This document shows positions 54,646 to 62,487 of a stretch of 64,000 nucleotides of DNA, in pieces. Source of the DNA: Vreelandella zhaodongensis. GTDB lineage: Bacteria > Pseudomonadota > Gammaproteobacteria > Pseudomonadales > Halomonadaceae. Where the stretch lies: NCBI RefSeq assembly GCF_013415115.1, contig NZ_JACCDD010000005.1:248001-312000 (forward strand), given 5' to 3'. Below the pieces are notes generated by a model. That model made no database searches. It had not been told where the DNA came from and worked only from the letters and a program-made list of their open reading frames with translations. The position numbers and the translations under genes are program-made. Position 1 is the first letter of the stretch, and every line of letters starts with the position of its first letter.

Positions 54646-55398
54646 ATGTCACACCCCGTTAGCCAACGACGTTCACTGCTGCAAGAGGCGCGCTGCCAAA
54701 CCTGCAGCCTGAGCTCGTTGTGTCTACCGCTCGCATTAGAGCTTGAAGACATGAGCCAGTTTGACGCCATCATTCGCCGCCGCGCGCCGCTGAAAAAAGG
54801 CGAACCACTATTTCGCCAAGGCGACCGCTTCACCAGTGTATATGCCGTTCGTTCAGGAAGCCTAAAGCAGGTGACGAGTGAAGGTAATGGTAATGACCAG
54901 CTGACGAACTTCTATCTTCCCAGCGAGCTGGTTGGCTTAGATGGGATTGATGAAGAACACTATCCAGGCAGCGTTATCGCACTGGAAACGACCACTGTCT
55001 GCGAGATTCCCTTTGACCGCCTAGACCTGCTTTCTGAAGAGCTGCCTGAATTACGCGGTCAGCTTTACCGCAGTATGAGTAAAGAATTACGCGATGACCG
55101 ACGCATGATGCGCCTGCTATCACGCAAGACTGCTGACCAACGTCTTGCTAGCTTTTTAATTACCCTTTCCGACCGTTTCCGTCGACGGGGCTACTCACCT
55201 TATAGCTTCCGGCTTTCCATGTCCCGCGCCGACATTGGTAACTACTTAGGCCTTGCAGTGGAAACCGTCAGCCGCATTTTAAGCCGCTTTCAGCAGCAAA
55301 ATGTGGTGGCTGTTTCAGGCCGCGAGGTGAACATTCTTGATATGCAACGCTTGATCACCTTAGCCGAAGAGGAAGAGCTATCGGCTAGCCCACGTTAA
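54646..55398 (+). CDS. anr: Fnr/Anr family oxygen-sensing regulator
   Basis: A 250-residue Crp/Fnr protein, same length as E. coli Fnr. The [4Fe-4S] cysteines are C17, C20, C26 and C119 with Fnr spacing. The cyclic-nucleotide-like barrel follows, then the DNA helix [25 protein letters not shown] motif with the E-x2-S-R contact set of Fnr. When O2 falls it activates genes with TTGAT-N4-ATCAA boxes. GGGAG lies six bases before the ATG. Its 3' end overlaps ttcA by 14 bases. Confidence 0.95.
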   Translation: MSHPVSQRRSLLQEARCQTCSLSSLCLPLALELEDMSQFDAIIRRRAPLKKGEPLFRQGDRFTSVYAVRSGSLKQVTSEGNGNDQLTNFYLPSELVGLDGIDEEHYPGSVIALETTTVCEIPFDRLDLLSEELPELRGQLYRSMSKELRDDRRMMRLLSRKTADQRLASFLITLSDRFRRRGYSPYSFRLSMSRADIGNYLGLAVETVSRILSRFQQQNVVAVSGREVNILDMQRLITLAEEEELSASPR

Positions 55399-56311
55399 GC
55401 GCCTGAATTCGTCCCTCCATCAGCGCCGCTTGCTTGGCTTCCAGGCCTTTAAAATCAAATAGCTGGCGGTCTGCCAACTGCGAAGGAGCGACATTGGTGA
55501 CCGCTTTAAACATGCTCTCCAAGCGCCCTGGGTGCTTTTTATCCCACTCAGCGAGCATGTCCTTCACAATTTGCCGCTGAAGGTTGGGCTGAGAGCCGCA
55601 CAAATTGCAGGGAATAATGGGAAATTCCATCAGACGAGAAAACTCAGCAATATCCGCCTCTTTGCAGTAGGCAAGAGGACGAATCACAATATTTTTTCCA
55701 TCATCAGACAAGAGCTTGGGCGGCATTGCCTTCAAGGTGCCGCCAAAGAACATGTTAAGAAACAACGTTTCTAAAATATCCTCACGATGGTGCCCAAGGG
55801 CAATTTTCGTCGCCCCAATTTCCTCGGCAAAGCCATACAGAGAGCCACGTCTCAGTCGTGAGCAGAGCGCGCAGGTCGTTTTTCCCTCAGGGGTTTTCTC
55901 CTTCACCACAGAGTAGGTATCACGCTCTAGAATGTGGTATTCAACACCCACTTTATCTAGGTACTGGGGCAGCACGTGCTCAGGAAAGCCCGGCTGTTTT
56001 TGATCCATATTCACCGCCACCAGCGAGAAATTAACCGGAGCATTGCGCTGCAGATTCAGTAGTATCTCCAGCATTGTATAACTATCTTTGCCACCTGACA
56101 GGCATACCATCACCCGGTCACCTTCATCGATCATTTGATAATCGATGATCGCGTTGCCTACTTCTCGCCGCAGTCGTTTTTGTAATTTATTGAATTCACG
56201 TTTCTTTTTAGCGTCATTATGCGCAGACTGCAGTCGTAAGCTATCAACAGAAGAACCGTCAACAGAAGGCATATCTGCCACAGCGGGGTCAAAGTAATCA
56301 GGTTGTTGCAT
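55385..56311 (-). CDS. ttcA: tRNA 2-thiocytidine(32) synthetase TtcA
   Basis: A 308-residue PP-loop ATPase. The PP-loop is SGGKDS at 72-77, the cluster-binding cysteines are in [10 protein letters not shown] and [12 protein letters not shown], and [13 protein letters not shown] at the start matches the family. It thiolates C32 of certain tRNAs using a [4Fe-4S] cluster. I chose the ATG at 56311; ribosome site is weak and starts up to 56374 are possible. The stop lies inside the last codons of convergent anr. Adjacent Fe-S sensor and Fe-S tRNA enzyme occur together in other bacteria. Confidence 0.93.
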   Translation of the reverse strand: MQQPDYFDPAVADMPSVDGSSVDSLRLQSAHNDAKKKREFNKLQKRLRREVGNAIIDYQMIDEGDRVMVCLSGGKDSYTMLEILLNLQRNAPVNFSLVAVNMDQKQPGFPEHVLPQYLDKVGVEYHILERDTYSVVKEKTPEGKTTCALCSRLRRGSLYGFAEEIGATKIALGHHREDILETLFLNMFFGGTLKAMPPKLLSDDGKNIVIRPLAYCKEADIAEFSRLMEFPIIPCNLCGSQPNLQRQIVKDMLAEWDKKHPGRLESMFKAVTNVAPSQLADRQLFDFKGLEAKQAALMEGRIQALNVG

Positions 56312-56416
56312 GGTGTAAGCACTGCCGATGGTAGAAGAAGCAGCGTGCATTCTAACAATACTCGCCACCACCACCCAACATAAACCCAGCCAATCACGCT
56401 GGAAAAGTGCTTGGTA

Positions 56417-57076
56417 TTAAGCTTCGCGTGCCATCTCACGCTGCAGACGCAGATACAAAAGCGCACTGGCGGTAGCATCACCCAACACACCTAGCCACTG
56501 GATGCCCGGCACTTGCCAGCGGGCGAGCGCCTCTGTGATTTGGCTGGCGGTATCACAATGGGGGTGCAGACGGCGTAGCTGCCGGTGATGCAACTTAGCC
56601 ACATCTACCTGAGCGTTGGGTACCCCAAAGCCCAGCCCCGTTTTAAACAGACCATTCAGACACTCCACAGCGTGATCCAGTTGCCAGCCGATAAGCGGGC
56701 GATTACCAATAAACTCAGCCAATGAGCCAAGGTTGTCAGCGTCAGGAGTGAGCACGGATTCCGTCGCGTACAGCCGATGATGGCGACGTAGCGTGGCTGG
56801 GCAGGCACGTTGCGCATCCGCAAAGGTAGCCACCCAGGCCTGACTGGTATGCACTCGGTGCGGACTCAACACCACGGCGGCTAAGCTAACCACAGGTAAT
56901 CGCCCGGGGCTCACCTGACAGGCAAGCGCAACTACCTCCTCTCCCATATAGGGCTGAAACAGCCATGCATAGGGGGAGTCGGCCCAACGCCTGCGGTCAC
57001 TTTCGCGCTGCATCAACGTGCGTAACGAGCCGCTGAACAGTGACACATGCCTATCTAACAAGCGCATTCCGGTCAC
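56417..57076 (-). CDS. Degenerate DnaQ-like exonuclease-fold protein
   Basis: A 219-residue protein aligned with the 3'-5' exonucleases that usually follow DUF294 genes. Recognisable are the entry SPYAWLFQPYMGEEVVAL and NRPLIGWQLDHAVE...GVPNAQVDV. The catalytic D-x-E of motif I is replaced by A52-C53-Q54, the FD of motif II by HA, and the His of motif III is missing while its D remains. Nuclease activity is therefore unlikely. GTG start overlaps the DUF294 stop by four bases. It may bind nucleotide or regulate its partner. Low similarity makes the assignment tentative. Confidence 0.65.
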   Translation of the reverse strand: MTGMRLLDRHVSLFSGSLRTLMQRESDRRRWADSPYAWLFQPYMGEEVVALACQVSPGRLPVVSLAAVVLSPHRVHTSQAWVATFADAQRACPATLRRHHRLYATESVLTPDADNLGSLAEFIGNRPLIGWQLDHAVECLNGLFKTGLGFGVPNAQVDVAKLHHRQLRRLHPHCDTASQITEALARWQVPGIQWLGVLGDATASALLYLRLQREMAREA

Positions 57077-58890
57077 GAATACTCCAAGTGGTAACGGTGG
57101 GAGAGCCGCTGTTTAAAATCTTTTACGATATGCAGCGCCTCACGCAATAAATCGCGCTCTAGGGACGAGAGCTCTTGCACGACAACACGGTTACTGCGCT
57201 GTGTTGAAGTCTCATCCAGCGTTTGCAGTTGCTGCCTTAGACGCAGCTCAGTAAATAGTGCTAGCGCCTCGCCAAGATCTTCAGCAAAGCGTCGATCCAG
57301 GCGGCCATCTGCCGCCAGTGCATCCAAGCGATCTAAGGTAGACGTGGCATTGATTCGGCGTTCAAGCGCCATGGTACGCACCCCATGGACGATGGGAAAA
57401 ATGCCCCCTTTTTTAATATCAATCCCGTGCTGAGGCTTTTTTAAAGAGCCAAACAGCGTCAGCGGTGTAGAAAAACGCAAGGCCGCCCGGGCAAAGTAAG
57501 ACAGCAGCAGCTCATCACGGGAACAGCGTTCAAATAGCGCAGTGCGCACACTGTCCAGCAGCTGTGGATTACCAGCAACGCCATGGGCATCCAACAAAAT
57601 GGCTAGCTTCATCAAACTATCGCCATCTCTGTCGCTGACCCATTTGGCAATATTGCTCTTCCATTGAGATACGCTACCCACCCACTCAGGATTGGACACC
57701 ATAATATTGCCCGGACATGGCGGGTAGCCCAGCTGAATCAGCGTCTGCGTTAGCGCGTTCATGTCTTTGGACAACGCTGGCCAATCGCAGCCGTCTGCCA
57801 AAATCAAACCGTTATCTTGATCTGTTTTGAGAATCTGTTCGCCACGACCTTCGCTGCCCATGACCATGAGACAGCTTTGAGTGTGGTACTCCTCTGGAAT
57901 AATAAACGACCATGCCTTGTTCATAATCCGGCCATTAAGTGCCGCCAACAAATCCATGGCAAAGCGTAACTTGACGCCTTGCGCCATCAGCGCGTTGACC
58001 AGCTCAGGGGTACGTTGACTAGCTGCAGCCAGCTCCTCAAGGTTACTGGCTTGCTCGACTTGCAGGCTGACCACATAGCTGCGGCTTGAAAAGAAGCTCA
58101 GCACATCCGTTAGCTCTACCACACCTTTAAGTTCGCCTTGCTCCATCACCACTACCCGCGCCACTTTGTGCCGCGTCATTAACACCAACGCTTCAAACAG
58201 GTACTGCTGGGGCGTCACGGTTACCAGCGAAAAATGGGCCACGGCTTCTATCGGCGAGTCGTGCTGACAGTTATGTAGTATCAACCCATTGAGCAAGTCG
58301 GTTTTGGTCACCATGCCAACCTTGCTGGGCGTGTTCACCAGCAAGCTGTCAGCATGGCTATCATTGAGCTGACGCACGGCAGTGGCAATGGTCACAGTGG
58401 CGTCCACCGTTAAGGGATCTCGCATGCATTCACTAACTTTAGCCAGCATAAAGCCAGCCATGGTCACGCCACCGTCAGCGCGCTTTTCCGTCAGTAGCCG
58501 AGCTTTGTGAGATAGCGACTGCTTAAAGAAGTGCTCAAAATCCGGATGGCGGCGGCACAGCTTCATAAAAAGCGCCTTGGGCATTACATAACACAAGCAC
58601 TCTTGCTCAGCTTGGAAGCGGTACCGACTCTTGCCATTAAGAATACTGATCGCACCAAACAAATCGCCTGCCGTGTAGTGACCTATTCGCGCACTAGATG
58701 CTGGCAACGTAGGGTCAAGCTCGGCAACTTCACCTTTGTGAATCAAAAAAACAGACTCACCCGCCTGACCCGTTTCGAGAATAATCTCGTCACGATCAAA
58801 GTAGGCAATGTCCATGCCTCGGCGAACATGGTCACGCCCCTCTTCATCAATCAGGGTGAAAGGCAGTTGGGAAAGATCAACTTCAATCAT
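57073..58890 (-). CDS. cNMP-binding/CBS/DUF294 nucleotidyltransferase-like protein
   Basis: A 605-residue cytoplasmic protein. Domains: cyclic-nucleotide-like barrel (about 15-130), two CBS repeats (about 155-270), DUF294 nucleotidyltransferase (about 295-440) with GSEGRGEQ at 345-352 and acidic pair D357/D359, and a helical DUF294_C tail. The GS-x-GR-x-E...D-x-D pattern is that of GlnD/adenylyltransferase-like enzymes, so this transferase core may be active. ATG at 58890 chosen; the frame runs 36 bases further. Divergent from an acetate-type symporter, as in many gammaproteobacteria. Target unknown. Confidence 0.88.
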   Translation of the reverse strand: MIEVDLSQLPFTLIDEEGRDHVRRGMDIAYFDRDEIILETGQAGESVFLIHKGEVAELDPTLPASSARIGHYTAGDLFGAISILNGKSRYRFQAEQECLCYVMPKALFMKLCRRHPDFEHFFKQSLSHKARLLTEKRADGGVTMAGFMLAKVSECMRDPLTVDATVTIATAVRQLNDSHADSLLVNTPSKVGMVTKTDLLNGLILHNCQHDSPIEAVAHFSLVTVTPQQYLFEALVLMTRHKVARVVVMEQGELKGVVELTDVLSFFSSRSYVVSLQVEQASNLEELAAASQRTPELVNALMAQGVKLRFAMDLLAALNGRIMNKAWSFIIPEEYHTQSCLMVMGSEGRGEQILKTDQDNGLILADGCDWPALSKDMNALTQTLIQLGYPPCPGNIMVSNPEWVGSVSQWKSNIAKWVSDRDGDSLMKLAILLDAHGVAGNPQLLDSVRTALFERCSRDELLLSYFARAALRFSTPLTLFGSLKKPQHGIDIKKGGIFPIVHGVRTMALERRINATSTLDRLDALAADGRLDRRFAEDLGEALALFTELRLRQQLQTLDETSTQRSNRVVVQELSSLERDLLREALHIVKDFKQRLSHRYHLEYS

Positions 58891-59536
58891 TATTGACCCC
58901 ACTAAAGCGCGATGATTTGAAAGCACGACTAAAGGAGTGATTATTTTTTAACCAGCTCCACTCATTATACTTTCCGCTATAACGCTAACGTCGAAACGAC
59001 GTTCGTTGAAAGACCAAAGTAGTGTCACTTTTAGAGCAACTTCTCTGGCTAACTTTCTCGACCAGCTTAAAACTTTTTATGCACCTTTGCTAAAAGTAGC
59101 AAACATTGCTTTTTAGCGAGCTATAGACCATCGTCCTATCATATCATCAGAAACCTTAAAAAAACCAAAAATATAATTAAAAACAAATACTTATATTAAA
59201 TAAAAAGCATCGAACTAGTACCTTAAAGCGCATTGATACCAAAGTCTGGGATTTATTTTTGGCATTTATTGCCCACTATTAACAATGAGCTCTACAAGGT
59301 AATCATGCGTTACTCACTAAATGCTTACCAAGCCACTGAAGAGGATTACAGCTTACACCTAAACTGTGTAGTGCCGCATCACTATCAAGTGGCTCGACTA
59401 GGAGTAAAACGCGCAATACCAACTCACCGCGGACAATTAAAAAGAGCGGTTTTCTATGAAGGGCTACCCTAAATGGATCACTTGCTATCCTAAGTTCACT
59501 TTCCAACCCTAAAAATCACAACTGGAGAGCAACATA
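58891..59536. promoter_or_regulatory. Long divergent regulatory region before the symporter genes
   Basis: 646 bases without a supported gene, A+T-rich between about 59150 and 59220. A perfect 7+3+7 inverted repeat, AACGTCG-AAA-CGACGTT, lies at 58987-59003, about 97 bases upstream of the DUF294 start, and may be an operator. An open frame of 79 codons at 59233-59472 has no ribosome site and no recognisable protein. I expect promoters for both directions and a binding site for a CrbR-type or Crp-type activator, but cannot point to it. Confidence 0.5.
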
Positions 59537-59797
59537 ATGGCAGACGACAAATCCAATGCTGCTGACTATTGGAAAGCCAACGTACGGTTAATCTTCGGGT
59601 GCTTAGCAGTATGGGCATTCGTATCTTACGGATGCGCCATCCTGTTTCGTCCGCTGTTGGCGGGCATTCCCGTTGGTGGGACTGACTTGGGCTTCTGGTT
59701 TGCTCAGCAAGGCTCCATCCTCACGTTTATTGTGCTGATCTTCTTCTACGCCTGGAGAATGAACAAGCTCGACCAAAAATTTGGCCTTGGGGAGTAA
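59537..59797 (+). CDS. DUF4212 small subunit of sodium/solute symporter
   Basis: An 86-residue protein with two helices (about 19-40 and 55-77). DUF4212 signs: YWKANVRLIFGCLAVWAFVSYG near the start and FWFAQQGSILTFIVLIFFYAWRMNKLD. It is the small partner of VC_2705-type acetate/organic acid symporters. GGAG lies nine bases before the ATG. It starts the symporter operon; the large subunit follows after six bases. Confidence 0.94.
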   Translation: MADDKSNAADYWKANVRLIFGCLAVWAFVSYGCAILFRPLLAGIPVGGTDLGFWFAQQGSILTFIVLIFFYAWRMNKLDQKFGLGE

Positions 59798-59803
59798 GCC
59801 AGC

Positions 59804-61645
59804 ATGAGCCAGTTTGCAATTAACTTACTGTTTGTTGGCGCGTCCTTTGCGCTCTATATCGGTATTGCGATATGGGCACGGGCCGGGTCAACCAAAGACT
59901 TCTATGTCGCCGGCGGCGGCGTTCACCCTATCACTAACGGTATGGCCACCGCCGCCGATTGGATGTCAGCCGCATCCTTCATCTCCATGGCGGGTCTGTT
60001 GGCCTCTGGCGGGTACGCCAACTCCAGCTTCCTCATGGGCTGGACCGGAGGCTACGTTATCCTCGCGATGCTGCTTGCTCCTTACCTACGTAAGTTTGGT
60101 AAGTTCACGGTACCTGACTTTATCGGCGACCGCTTCTACAGCAACACGGCACGCTTCGTCGCCATTGTCTGCTTGATTGTTGCCTCCGTTACCTACGTCA
60201 TTGGCCAAATGACCGGTGCGGGTGTTGCGTTCTCACGCTTCTTGGAAGTTAGCAATACCTGGGGCATCTGGATCGCTGCACTGATCGTCTTCCTCTACGC
60301 TGTATTTGGCGGCATGAAAGGGATTACCTACACTCAGGTCGCTCAGTATGTGGTGTTAATCATCGCCTATACTATTCCAGCGGTATTTATTGCCATGCAG
60401 CTTACCGGCAACCCGATCCCGATGTTCGGTATGTTTAGTACTCATACAGAATCCGGCGTTCCACTGCTGCAAAAACTCGATGAAGTCGTCACGGCACTAG
60501 GCTTCCAAGACTACACCGCTGATGTTGATAACAAGCTCAACATGGTGCTGTTTACGCTTTCATTGATGGTAGGTACCGCCGGTCTTCCTCACGTCATTAT
60601 TCGCTTCTTCACAGTGCCAAAAGTCGCCGACGCACGCTGGTCTGCCGGCTGGGCGCTGGTGTTCATTGCACTGCTGTACCTCACTGCACCTGCGGTTGGT
60701 TCTATGGCTCGCTTGAACCTAACCACCACGATCTACCCAGACCTTGCAGGCCAGGTAGAAAATGTCGAGGAGGCTTTGCAGTCGTCGATCCAACACGGTG
60801 AAATCACCTCAACTGACGCACAAGGCTATGCACCTGCCGACCAGTGGACAAACCACCCAGACATCCCTGAGTGGATGGTGACCTGGGCAGAAACCGGTCT
60901 GATTCAGTTCCGCGACCTCAATGGCGATGGCCGCATCCAGATGTATAACGGCAGTGCCGATTTCTCAGACCTAGGCTGGGCAGGCAACGAGCTGGAAGTT
61001 AACAACGACATCATGGTATTGGCTAACCCCGAAATCGCGAACTTACCAGGCTGGGTTATTGGTCTTATCGCAGCGGGTGGTATCGCAGCGGCTCTCTCAA
61101 CAGCGGCTGGCCTGCTATTGGCGATCTCCTCTGCTATCAGCCATGACTTGATCAAAACAATGATCAATCCGAAAATTTCTGAAAAAGGTGAGATGCTAGC
61201 CGCACGGATCTCAATGGGTGGCGCCATCCTTCTGGCAACCTACCTTGGGCTTAATCCGCCAGGGTTTGCAGCACAGACCGTTGCACTTGCCTTTGGTATC
61301 GCCGGTGCCTCGCTGTTCCCAGCGCTAATGATGGGGATTTTCTCCAAGCGTATGAATAGTAAAGGTGCAATTGCCGGTATGCTGGCTGGCTTGGTCTCGA
61401 CCTTGCTGTATATCTTCACCTACCTGGGCTGGTTATTTATTCCAGGTACCAATATGCTTGCCAACACGCCAGATAACTGGATTATGGGTATCTCGCCGCT
61501 TTCCTTCGGTGCGGTAGGGGCGATGATCAACTTTGCAGTTGCGTTTGCTGTCTCTAGCGCAACGGAAGAGCCTCCCCAAGAGATTCAAGATCTGGTAGAG
61601 AGCGTACGTTACCCGAAAGGTGCTGGCATGGCGGTTGACCACTAA
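59804..61645 (+). CDS. Sodium:solute symporter large subunit (VC_2705 subfamily, acetate-type)
   Basis: A 613-residue SLC5-family carrier with about 13 helices. Conserved features are FYVAGGGVHPITNGMATAADWMSAASF, a Na+-site region GLPHVIIRFFTV and AALSTAAGLLLAISSAISHDL. A loop of about 90 residues (roughly 315-400) between helices contains DLNGDGRIQMYN at 371-382, an EF-hand-like calcium loop lacking the final Glu. Paired with DUF4212 it likely imports acetate or pyruvate. ActP itself is shorter and lacks the loop. A sensor kinase follows downstream. Confidence 0.9.
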   Translation: MSQFAINLLFVGASFALYIGIAIWARAGSTKDFYVAGGGVHPITNGMATAADWMSAASFISMAGLLASGGYANSSFLMGWTGGYVILAMLLAPYLRKFGKFTVPDFIGDRFYSNTARFVAIVCLIVASVTYVIGQMTGAGVAFSRFLEVSNTWGIWIAALIVFLYAVFGGMKGITYTQVAQYVVLIIAYTIPAVFIAMQLTGNPIPMFGMFSTHTESGVPLLQKLDEVVTALGFQDYTADVDNKLNMVLFTLSLMVGTAGLPHVIIRFFTVPKVADARWSAGWALVFIALLYLTAPAVGSMARLNLTTTIYPDLAGQVENVEEALQSSIQHGEITSTDAQGYAPADQWTNHPDIPEWMVTWAETGLIQFRDLNGDGRIQMYNGSADFSDLGWAGNELEVNNDIMVLANPEIANLPGWVIGLIAAGGIAAALSTAAGLLLAISSAISHDLIKTMINPKISEKGEMLAARISMGGAILLATYLGLNPPGFAAQTVALAFGIAGASLFPALMMGIFSKRMNSKGAIAGMLAGLVSTLLYIFTYLGWLFIPGTNMLANTPDNWIMGISPLSFGAVGAMINFAVAFAVSSATEEPPQEIQDLVESVRYPKGAGMAVDH

Positions 61646-61718
61646 CCCATCACTGCTAAGTCATCACTGTTCCTCACTGCATTGGCTGATTGCCACTAGG
61701 TGAGGAACCACACCTTAC

Positions 61719-61746
61719 CATCGGGCTTCCTCAGGGAGGCCCGATG
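61719..61746 (+). terminator. Hairpin after the symporter gene
   Basis: An 8-bp outer stem CATCGGGC / GCCCGATG (61719-61726 with 61739-61746) with further pairing inside, followed by TCATTT. It lies 73 bases past the symporter stop and just before the ribosome site of the next gene. Confidence 0.7.
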
Positions 61747-61766
61747 TCATTTAGAAAGGATATTTT

Positions 61767-62276
61767 ATGATATGGCACCTAGTTGCTGCTGTATTTGCGG
61801 GGCTTGCCGCCGCAGGGATTGGCCTGTTACTCAGAACACTTAGCCGTAAGCGATTACCCAAATGGATCGTGCCTGTCTTTGGTGGTTTAGGCATGCTGGG
61901 ATATCAGGTTTCCACCGAATACAGCTGGTTCGAGCACAAGCAAGAGCAGTTGCCTAGCTCTGCAGAAGTCGTCGCCAGCGAGACCAGCAGCGCCGTGTGG
62001 CGACCATGGACATTCGCTTTCCCTATCACAACCAAATTCACGGTTATCGATCGCGATAGCGTTCACGTCAGCGAGTCGCCAACACGGGTTGTAGAGTTCA
62101 TGCTTTATCAGTTCGAACGCCATCATATTGATGCCGTGACCGCTCAGGGGTACCTGCTTGACTGTGCCTCTCGTGAATTAGTACCGATGGATACGGTAGG
62201 CGGCGAACTGGATACCCAGGCTATACGTATTTTGCGTCAAGATTCAGGAATTTACACAGCGTTATGCGCCTCCTAA
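61767..62276 (+). CDS. Hypothetical membrane-anchored protein between symporter and kinase
   Basis: I do not recognise this 169-residue protein. Two hydrophobic segments (about 4-23 and 33-48) are followed by a soluble domain of 120 residues with WRPWTFAFPITTKFTVIDR and RVVEFMLYQFERHH, probably alpha/beta. GAAAGGA lies nine bases before the ATG. Codon use looks like its neighbours. Position between an acetate-type symporter and a CrbS-like kinase suggests a role in the same process, but nothing in the sequence shows it. Confidence 0.75.
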   Translation: MIWHLVAAVFAGLAAAGIGLLLRTLSRKRLPKWIVPVFGGLGMLGYQVSTEYSWFEHKQEQLPSSAEVVASETSSAVWRPWTFAFPITTKFTVIDRDSVHVSESPTRVVEFMLYQFERHHIDAVTAQGYLLDCASRELVPMDTVGGELDTQAIRILRQDSGIYTALCAS

Positions 62277-62487
62277 CGATCAAACGTAACACCTGAAGGA
62301 GCCATCTCGGCCACTGACGCTGTGATGATTTTCCCCTAGAATAGCTACCCTTACCTTTCGAACAGGTACTTTGCATTTTTAGAGTAGCGGTCTATCGCGT
62401 TTAGAGTCGCTACTTTCGCGCCAGCTTAAGGCTGACCATGAACCTGACCGAACCCGCCCAGCGGGTGGGTGCTTGTGGGGAAATTAC

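Noticed and set aside
59260..59276. Possible sigma54 promoter (TTGGCATTTATTGCCC) before the symporter genes
   Set aside because: The spacing between GG and GC is eight bases rather than ten, so it does not fit the -24/-12 rule.
59233..59472. 79-codon open frame upstream of the DUF4212 gene
   Set aside because: No ribosome site, A+T-rich start, no recognisable fold or motif; it lies in a region expected to be regulatory.
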